A stretch of 64,000 bases of DNA from Conchiformibius kuhniae DSM 17694 (lineage in GTDB: Bacteria; Pseudomonadota; Gammaproteobacteria; Burkholderiales; Neisseriaceae): assembly GCF_000428785.1 (NCBI RefSeq), contig NZ_AUAP01000011.1:1-64000 (forward strand), in the 5' to 3' direction. Numbering within the stretch: position 1 is the first letter of the stretch; every line of letters starts with the position of its first letter. Shown in pieces: positions 8,288-15,200 of this stretch. Under the pieces are notes generated by a model. That model worked only from the letters and a program-made list of their open reading frames with translations, made no database searches and had not been told where the DNA came from. The position numbers were made by a program, and so were the translations under genes.

Positions 8288-9370
8288 TTAGAACTTGTAC
8301 TGCACACCTGCGCCCAAGTAGTTCGAGCCTTTCCATTGTGCGCCTTGCGTGTTGGTGCGCTTGGCATCGTTCAGGCGGAAAATGTGGTCGTAGTCTGCAC
8401 GAACCGCCCAGTTTTCATTGACATTGTGGGTGATGCCCACGCCTGCGGTCGGACGGGCGACAAATTTGCCTTTGCCCAGTTCTTTGCTGTCGTACTGCAC
8501 GCCTGCCGCACCGACTTTGCCGAATACGCGGGTGTTTTCGCCGACATTCGTACCGACTGTGGCACGCGCACCGAAGGCGCGTTGCAGGGCGCAAACAAAT
8601 TGTTTGTAGTGGTGTCTGCGCGCGCCTTGGTAGAACACTTCGGTGCCGAGCAGGTCGTTGAACAGAATGCCCGCGCCGACTTGTCCGCCAAAACGGGTGT
8701 CGTCGCTGTTTTGACCGACAAAGATGTCGCCACTGCCGTAGGGGTTTTTAATGGTAACGTTGTCGCTGATGGTTACGCCGTTGTGCAGTGCGCCCATGGT
8801 GGCAAACACATAGGGGGCAACGCGTGCCGCGCTCATTTTCGGTGCGGGTTCGGCAACGGGGGCGGGCTCTTCAACGGGTGCGGGAGCGGGTTCTTCAACC
8901 GCAACCGGCTCGGGCTCTTTGACGAAGCGGACGGGGCGCGGGGCGTTGTCGCTGAACCAGTTGTCGCACTGACCCATGCTCACGCGCACCACTGTGCCTT
9001 CTTTGTCGGTGTAGGCATTGATGGGCATGTCGGGGCTGTAGGGGACGTATTTGCCTTGCAGGGCAACGGAAACGCCGTCCCGTCCGTCTTTGTGTCCGAC
9101 ACCCAAGTCGCACGCGCCCATTTTGTAGTCTTCACCCAAATCGCTCAGTTTGGCTTGCTGCACCCCTTTTTCGCCACGCCGCAGCAGGGGCGGTTTGTGG
9201 GTGAAGGGGGTGTAAAAGCGGGCGGTGCCGTTGCTGACGGCGGCATCGCATTCGGCGGCGGTGTCGTAGCCGACGTTGCCGTGTGCATCGGTAATCATTT
9301 CGGCTTGCGCGCCGGTGGCGCCCAGTGCCAGAAAGAGCGCCGATATGACTGATAAGATTTTGTTTTTCAT
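8288..9370 (-). CDS. outer-membrane beta-barrel protein with N-terminal soluble domain
   Basis: A signal peptide (residues 1-23, cut after ALGATGAQA) leads into a soluble domain of about 125 residues with three cysteines (C41, C87, C135). A Pro/Glu/Ala linker follows (about 151-178, repeats of EEPAPxPVEEPAP). The C-terminal ~175 residues alternate hydrophobic and polar residues and end in YKF, the usual outer-membrane insertion signal. The barrel half (NVNENWAVRADYDHIF, GSNYLGAGVQYKF) resembles small OmpA-like eight-stranded barrels. In OmpA itself the barrel comes first and the periplasmic domain last, so the order here is reversed. I cannot assign a specific function; adhesin, porin-like or structural roles are all possible. 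Confidence 0.75.
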   Translation of the reverse strand: MKNKILSVISALFLALGATGAQAEMITDAHGNVGYDTAAECDAAVSNGTARFYTPFTHKPPLLRRGEKGVQQAKLSDLGEDYKMGACDLGVGHKDGRDGVSVALQGKYVPYSPDMPINAYTDKEGTVVRVSMGQCDNWFSDNAPRPVRFVKEPEPVAVEEPAPAPVEEPAPVAEPAPKMSAARVAPYVFATMGALHNGVTISDNVTIKNPYGSGDIFVGQNSDDTRFGGQVGAGILFNDLLGTEVFYQGARRHHYKQFVCALQRAFGARATVGTNVGENTRVFGKVGAAGVQYDSKELGKGKFVARPTAGVGITHNVNENWAVRADYDHIFRLNDAKRTNTQGAQWKGSNYLGAGVQYKF

Positions 9371-9628
9371 GAACTTAATGCTCTTGTTGAAGTTTGGGAT
9401 ATAGGAGAAGACGCCAAGGCGCCGTCCTGCACGGCTACTGCTTTTCCGGTGGGGCGGCGGGGGTGCGTTCAGCCTTGCCAGTGTTTGGGGGTAGCCCTGT
9501 GTTGATTTTAAACGCGATGTCGGTATTTGGCAAGCGAAAGGCGTGTGTGCTGCGGTGTGCTTTGGGCGGGCTGGCGGGATAATTTTTGATTATTCAATTG
9601 CTTGTGCGGGTTGTGCTTGGCGGGCATG
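9371..9628. other. intergenic region between outer-membrane protein gene and groEL terminator
   Basis: About 260 bases upstream of the minus-strand outer-membrane protein gene. A purine-rich ribosome-binding candidate (AAGAG, minus strand) lies about 10 bases before its ATG. I could not pick a convincing promoter. Short open frames here have no protein-like character. Confidence 0.4.
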
Positions 9629-9680
9629 AAAAACGGGCTGCCCGTCCGACCGCAAAAGCAGCCGGCAGACAGCCCGTTGT
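9629..9680 (-). terminator. groEL terminator
   Basis: On the minus strand AACGGGCTG pairs with CAGCCCGTT, enclosing a smaller GC-rich inner hairpin, and is followed by TTTTT. It sits 21 bases after the groEL stop codon. Confidence 0.75.
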
Positions 9681-9700
9681 TTGTTGTGCGGGGTGGGGGA

Positions 9701-11350
9701 TTACATCATGCCCATGCCGCCCATACCGCCCATTCCACCCATGCCGGACATATCCGGTGCGGCGGCTTTGTCTTCAGGCAGCTCGGCAATCATGCACTCG
9801 GTGGTGAGCATCAAACCGGCGATGGACGCGGCGTGTTGCAGCGCGTAACGGGTTACTTTGGCGGGGTCGAGTACGCCCATGCCAATCATGTCGCCGTAGG
9901 TGTCGTTGCCCGCGTTGTAACCGAAATTGCCTTCGCCTTCCAACACTTTGTTCACGACTACGGATGCTTCGCCGCCCGCATTGGCAACGATTTGGCGCAG
10001 GGGCGATTCCACCGCACGCAGCACGATTTTCACGCCCGCTTCTTGGTCGGCATTGTCGGCATTGACTTTGCTCAAAGCCGCACGCGCGCGCAGCAGAGCC
10101 ACGCCGCCGCCTGCCACCACGCCTTCTTCCACCGCAGCGCGGGTGGCGTGCAGGGCATCGTCCACACGGTCTTTTTTCTCTTTCATTTCCACTTCGGTGG
10201 CCGCGCCCACTTTAATCACGGCCACGCCACCCGCCAGTTTGGCAACGCGCTCTTGCAGCTTCTCTTTGTCGTAGTCGCTGGTGGCGGTTTCAATCTGCTT
10301 GCGGATTTCGCCCACACGCGCTTCAACGGCGGCCTTGTCGCCCGCACCGTCAATAATGGTGGTGTTTTCCTTACCGATTTCAATGCGTTTGGCCTGACCC
10401 AAGTGGTCGAGCGTGGCCTGTTCCAAAGACAAGCCCACTTCTTCGGCAATCACGGTGCCGCCGGTGAGAATGGCGATGTCTTGCAACATGGCTTTGCGGC
10501 GGTCGCCGAAGCCGGGCGCTTTCACGGCAACGGTTTTCAGAATGCCGCGAATATTGTTCACCACCAAAGTCGCCAGCGCTTCGCCTTCCACGTCTTCGGC
10601 GATAATCAGCAGGGGGCGACTGGTTTTGGCAACTTGCTCCAACACGGGCAGCAGGTCGCGGATATTGCTGATTTTTTTATCAAACAGCAACACAAACGGG
10701 CTGTCCAAACCGGCGATTTGCTTGTCCACATCGTTCACGAAGTAGGGCGACAGGTAGCCACGGTCAAACTGCATGCCTTTCACGACTTCCAATTCGTTTT
10801 CCAGCGATTTGCCGTCTTCTACGGTAATCACACCTTCCTTGCCCACTTCCTGCATGGCATCGGCGATGATTTTGCCGACCGATTCATCGGAGTTGGCGGA
10901 AATGGAACCCACTTGGGCGATTTGCTCGTAGGTTTCGCAGGGCTTGGCGATGTTGGCCAGTTCGTCCACCAAGGCGGCAACGGCTTTGTCGATGCCGCGT
11001 TTCAGGTCGGTGGGGTTCATGCCGGCGGTAACGTATTTCATGCCTTCGGCAACAATGGCTTGCGCCAGAACGGTGGCGGTGGTGGTGCCATCGCCCGCCA
11101 CGTCGTTGGTTTTGGACGCGACTTCTTTTACCATTTGTGCGCCCATGTTTTCAAATTTGTCTTTCAGCTCGATTTCTTTGGCTACGGACACGCCGTCTTT
11201 GGTGATGTGCGGGCCGCCGAATGAACGGTCAAGCACCACGTTGCGGCCTTTCGGGCCCAAAGTAACGCGCACGGCATTCGCCAATACGTTTACGCCGTTT
11301 ACCATTTTTTGGCGCACGTCCGCGCCGAATTGTACGTCTTTAGCTGCCAT
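9701..11350 (-). CDS. groL: chaperonin GroEL (Hsp60)
   Basis: GroEL is the large barrel subunit of the ATP-driven folding chaperonin in the cytoplasm. The 549 residues match the family length. The protein starts MAAKDVQFGADVRQKMVNGVN, carries the ATP-binding blocks VTLGPKGRNVVLD and AGDGTTTATVLAQ, and ends in the flexible GGM repeat tail (MSGMGGMGGMGGMGMM). It is the second gene of groES-groEL, 65 bases after groES, with a DUS between the two genes. The strong terminator at 9629 closes the operon. Confidence 0.99.
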   Translation of the reverse strand: MAAKDVQFGADVRQKMVNGVNVLANAVRVTLGPKGRNVVLDRSFGGPHITKDGVSVAKEIELKDKFENMGAQMVKEVASKTNDVAGDGTTTATVLAQAIVAEGMKYVTAGMNPTDLKRGIDKAVAALVDELANIAKPCETYEQIAQVGSISANSDESVGKIIADAMQEVGKEGVITVEDGKSLENELEVVKGMQFDRGYLSPYFVNDVDKQIAGLDSPFVLLFDKKISNIRDLLPVLEQVAKTSRPLLIIAEDVEGEALATLVVNNIRGILKTVAVKAPGFGDRRKAMLQDIAILTGGTVIAEEVGLSLEQATLDHLGQAKRIEIGKENTTIIDGAGDKAAVEARVGEIRKQIETATSDYDKEKLQERVAKLAGGVAVIKVGAATEVEMKEKKDRVDDALHATRAAVEEGVVAGGGVALLRARAALSKVNADNADQEAGVKIVLRAVESPLRQIVANAGGEASVVVNKVLEGEGNFGYNAGNDTYGDMIGMGVLDPAKVTRYALQHAASIAGLMLTTECMIAELPEDKAAAPDMSGMGGMGGMGGMGMM

Positions 11351-11398
11351 CTGGGATTAGCTCCGATAATTGTTGATTTCAATAAATAATGTTGTATT

Positions 11399-11413
11399 TT
11401 CAGGCTGCCTGAA
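11399..11413. repeat. DNA uptake sequence inside the groES-groEL operon
   Basis: TTCAGGCTGCCTGAA lies between the groES stop codon and the groEL start. The palindrome can fold in the mRNA and might tune the ratio of the two proteins. Confidence 0.9.
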
Positions 11414-11415
11414 AC

Positions 11416-11703
11416 TTATTCTACGATGCCGAAAATGTCTTCTTCGCGCATCACCAGCAGTTCTTCGCCGTCCACTTTGACGGTTTGACCACTGTATTTG
11501 CCGAACAGGATTTTGTCGCCGACTTTAACGTCCAAAGTGCGGCGCGAGCCGTCTTTGTTCACTTTGCCCGCGCCCACGGCGATGATTTCGCCCATGTCGG
11601 GTTTCTCGGCGGCGGAACCGGGCAGAATGATGCCGGAGGCGGTTTTTTCTTCGGCTTCAAGGCGTTTCACAACCACGCGGTCGTGCAGGGGACGGATTGT
11701 CAT
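11416..11703 (-). CDS. groS: co-chaperonin GroES (Hsp10)
   Basis: GroES is the heptameric lid of the GroEL barrel. The 95-residue protein begins MTIRPLHDRVVVKRLEAEEK, has the mobile-loop region KTASGIILPGSAAEKP, and continues GEIIAVGAGK...VGDKILFGKYSGQ. It ends DIFGIVE. The ATG at 11703 has a good ribosome-binding site (GGAG about 9 bases upstream); an in-frame ATG 15 bases earlier is less likely. Confidence 0.98.
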   Translation of the reverse strand: MTIRPLHDRVVVKRLEAEEKTASGIILPGSAAEKPDMGEIIAVGAGKVNKDGSRRTLDVKVGDKILFGKYSGQTVKVDGEELLVMREEDIFGIVE

Positions 11704-11767
11704 GTGTGTTTTCTCCAAAGTTGGGTTTATTGGGCGGCGCGGTTGCGCCGAAATCCATACAGCCCGC

Positions 11768-11796
11768 TAAATAGGGCTGCGGCGGACGAATTCAAG
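11768..11796 (-). promoter_or_regulatory. sigma-32 (RpoH)-type promoter of groES-groEL
   Basis: On the minus strand CTTGAA (11796-11791) and CCCTATTTA (11776-11768) are 14 bases apart, close to the heat-shock consensus CTTGAA-N13-14-CCCCATNTA. The site is about 65 bases upstream of the groES start. No CIRCE (HrcA operator) inverted repeat was seen. Confidence 0.7.
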
Positions 11797-11815
11797 CGCA
11801 AGGCGGCGATTTTTT

Positions 11816-11830
11816 TTCAGGCTGCCTGAA
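11816..11830. repeat. DNA uptake sequence
   Basis: TTCAGGCTGCCTGAA between the groES promoter and the 3' end of the Mth938-domain gene, after a T-run. Confidence 0.9.
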
Positions 11831-11855
11831 AGTTTCGGATTTTGCAAAACAAAAA

Positions 11856-12215
11856 TTACAACCACAGCCACGCCCACACCTTGCGCCCTTCGCTTTGCAG
11901 TAAAGTAAAGGTGCGGGCGGCGGCGGCGGTGTTCATGCACTCGATGCCGATGCCCTGCGCGGCGAGTGCGGCGATGATTTGCGCGGGCAGAAAATGCTGT
12001 TTTGCGCCTGTGCCGAGCAGCACCACTTCCGCTCCCGCTTCGCGGGCGGCGCGGAAGCTGTCGGCGGTCAAATCCGTCCACGCGGCTTCGGCGGGCGCGG
12101 ACACTGCGCCGCCGCCCAAAATCACGGCGCGGTAGCATTGCCCGCCGATGTGCAAACCTTCCGGTGTGATGGCGTCAATCACCGGCACATCGGCGCATAC
12201 TTCTTCAATATTCAT
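11856..12215 (-). CDS. Mth938/DUF498-domain protein
   Basis: A 119-residue protein of the Mth938 (DUF498, NDUFAF3-like) family. It shows the usual short beta-alpha fold: YRAVILGGGAVSAPAEAAW near residue 28-46, AGAEVVLLGTGAKQHFLP in the middle, and GIGIECMNTAAAARTFTLLQSEGRKV near the end. In eukaryotes a homologue helps assemble complex I; in bacteria the role is unknown. The ATG at 12215 was chosen because the next upstream start is a TTG. It lies 46 bases after the stop codon of the large helicase gene on the same strand. Confidence 0.85.
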   Translation of the reverse strand: MNIEEVCADVPVIDAITPEGLHIGGQCYRAVILGGGAVSAPAEAAWTDLTADSFRAAREAGAEVVLLGTGAKQHFLPAQIIAALAAQGIGIECMNTAAAARTFTLLQSEGRKVWAWLWL

Positions 12216-12261
12216 CAATATTCCTTTTGGGTATCAAACCATGAAAATCAGTGCAGTGGCA

Positions 12262-15200
12262 TCAGGCCGGTGCCGTGCTGTGCGTTGAAACATACGGCTT
12301 GCAAAAACGCACATACGGCACCAGCAGAAAATGTTCCCCACGCTTGCCCTGATAGCCGTATTTGGCATACCAGCTCAAATCGTGCTGCCAAACCCGCACG
12401 GTGGTAAAACCGAGCATGGTTACATCAAAATGTTGTTTGCACCGCTCCTGCTGAAAGTTTTTGGAAAAACACGCCAACATGGTTTGGTTTTTGCGCCCGA
12501 CAAATCCCGTGCAACGGTGCGGCACGGTTTTGTCGCCGCATTCGGTCATGCCCGCCAGCGAAGTGCGCTCCGCACACCATGCGCCTTCCCGACAAATGGT
12601 GTGTTCCAGCAAAGCGCGTCCCGCTTCCGTAACCAGCTCGGGCGGGGTCAGCCAAATTTCGTCCAACTGCAAAAAACGGTGGAAAACCAATTGTTCGGGC
12701 GCGGCAACGGCGGGCAATTCAAAGGCGCGGGCATCGTGCTGCTGCCGTAAAACCTGCTGCAAAACCGTGTCGCAAGCGTGTTCGCACTGCAACACGGTCA
12801 AGCCTGTTTTGGCGCGGGTGAGCGCAACATACAGGGCGCGGACGGTGTCTGCATTCGGGCATTGCCGGTATCCGAATTGGTCAATCAGATAAACATGGTC
12901 AAACTCCATGCCTTTGGCACGGTGGAAACTCAACAGCGACAATTTCGGTTCGGCTTGGTGGACGGCTTGTGACAAGATTTCGGCGGCGCGGCTGCGGCTG
13001 ATGTCGTGTTCGCCGGCAAAGGCAGCGCGAATCGCCGCCCAAGCGTGGTCGAGCGTGTTGAAGCCGTTTTGTCGGCGCCAGTTTTCCAGATATTCGCCCG
13101 CCTCGCCGTTTATCGGGGCAAGCGGTTGTTCGAGCAGGTGGTCGAGCAGGGCTTGTCCGACCACGCTTTCTGCGGGTTGCAGGTCGGTTTGGTGGTGGCG
13201 GCGGGCGCAAATGCCGTTTTGTTCGAGATAGTGCTGCACCACGTCAAAGCCCTGCCATTCGCGGCAGAGTACGGCGATGCGGGCGTTCGGTTGTTCGCGC
13301 ATGGTGCGGGCGATGTCTTGTGCCAGCCACGCGCCCATGTCGGCGCGGCGTTCGTGGCGGAACAGGGTGTAACGTATGGCTTGGGCGGTATCTTGGCGGT
13401 GGGCGCGGATGGCGTGTTGTGCCGATTTGAGCCGGTGTTCGGGCGGCAGGGCGGCGGCGATGTAGCGGTTGGACAGGGCAACCAGATTGGCGCGGCTGCG
13501 GTAGTTTTCGTTTAAAACGTATTGTTTGGATTCGTCAATGCGGTAGTGTCCGGCAAAACGGCGGATAAATTCGATGCTGGCGCCGCGAAAGGCGTACAGG
13601 TTTTGGTCATCGTCGCCCACTGCCATCAGATAGCCTTGCTGTTCGGGGTCGCCCGCATCGGTGTCCATCGCCGCCAGCAGCTCAATCATGCGGAATTGGA
13701 CGGCATCGATGTCTTGAAACTCGTCTACCATAATGTATTGGTAATACGGTTTTTCTTCTTGGCTTTCCAAGATGGCGACGGCGTTTTCCATCAGCCAGTG
13801 GTAGCGGGATTCTTTGTCGTTGCCGCGCAGGCGGGGGAAGCGGCGTTGAATGTCGGCAAGGGCGGCGGCGGGCGCGTCTTTTTCGCTGCATGCGCCGATT
13901 TGCCGTGCCAAGCCGTGAAAGGTGCTGACGGTAACGGCGTCGGCATCGCGCCCGAGCAAACGCCGCAAACGTTGGCGCAACTCGGCAGCCGCCGTACTGC
14001 CGTATGCCAGCACCAAAATCTTTTCCGGCATGATGTGTTCGCGGGTGATGAGCCGGACGATGCGGTGGACGATGACGGTGGTTTTGCCCGAACCGGGCCC
14101 CGCCAGAACCAAAGCGGCGCGTCCGGCTTCGTTGATGACGGCGTTTTGCACGGCACTGAATGCGGGCGTTTCCGCAGCCGTGTCGGGGCGGAGCGGGTAG
14201 GGGTGCAGGGTCGGCTCGGTTTGTACGAAATACCGTTGTACGACTTCCGCCAAACCGTAGCGGAAATAGTCTTCCAAAATTTCACGGCGTTGTTCGGGCG
14301 TGTCGCTGTCCAGCCAACGGCAGAGTATGTGCAGGCGTTGGCAGCGTTCGCGGTAGTGGCGGTCGAGATAGGCGTAGGCATTGGCGTGATAGCGGTTGCG
14401 GGCGTGCTTGCCGGTGGGGTTGCCGATGAAAAACAGGCTGCCGCACTGTTCGTCCATGCGGCTCATGTCAATCAGCCCGAGTTTTTGCAGGGTTTCCAAT
14501 TGTGCCAACAGTGTGTCGGGGGCTTGCCGGCGTTCGTGTGCCAACTGTTCGAGTGCGAAGCCGGTGCCGTTGTCGGCGTGGTCGGGCAAACGGGCATACA
14601 GATACCGGCACAGCCCGTAGAGTTCGGACAGGCATTGTTGTGCGCGTGCCAGCCAGTTTTGCCAAGTGCCGTCAATCTCCGGTGCGGGGGAAACCAGCAC
14701 TTCCGCCGCATTGCGGCTGCGGTAGCCGATGATGCCCATTGCCCGAAGCGGCGCGAGCAGCTCTTGACGCAGGTCGCGGCAGGGGCATTGCCGTTGGGCG
14801 AGCAGGTTGGACAAGGCGGGCAGGTACACGCGCAGCGCACCGCTTTCGTCTGCGGGCGCATCGCCGCCGTATTGGCAAACGGTTGCCAAGATTTTGCTTT
14901 GGCGGCGGAACCACGCTTCATGGTTGCGCCGCACGCGGCGGATGTGCACTTCTGCCTGCCAGTGTGCCAGTTGCGCCCGCACCAGTTCTTGCAGCTTGTT
15001 GAGCAGGGCTTTGACGGAACAGTCGAGCAGCAGTGCCAATTCGGGCAGGTAAAACGCTTGGCAGGTGCGTGTGTGCGGCAACAATGCGTGCAAACGCCGG
15101 TAAAAAGCAAGCGTGTGTTCATTGACGGCGGTGTCGGGCGGGTCTGCCAGCCCGATGCGTATCCAAGCGGGCAGACGGGCGTGTTCGACCAGCAGCCCGT

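Noticed and set aside
9394..9582. 61-codon frame between the outer-membrane gene and groEL
   Set aside because: No ribosome-binding site and atypical residue use; treated as intergenic.
9602..11224. 540-codon open frame on the plus strand opposite groEL
   Set aside because: It lies entirely antisense to a certain gene, is His/Phe/Val-rich as expected from reverse reading of GC-rich codons, and has no known domains.
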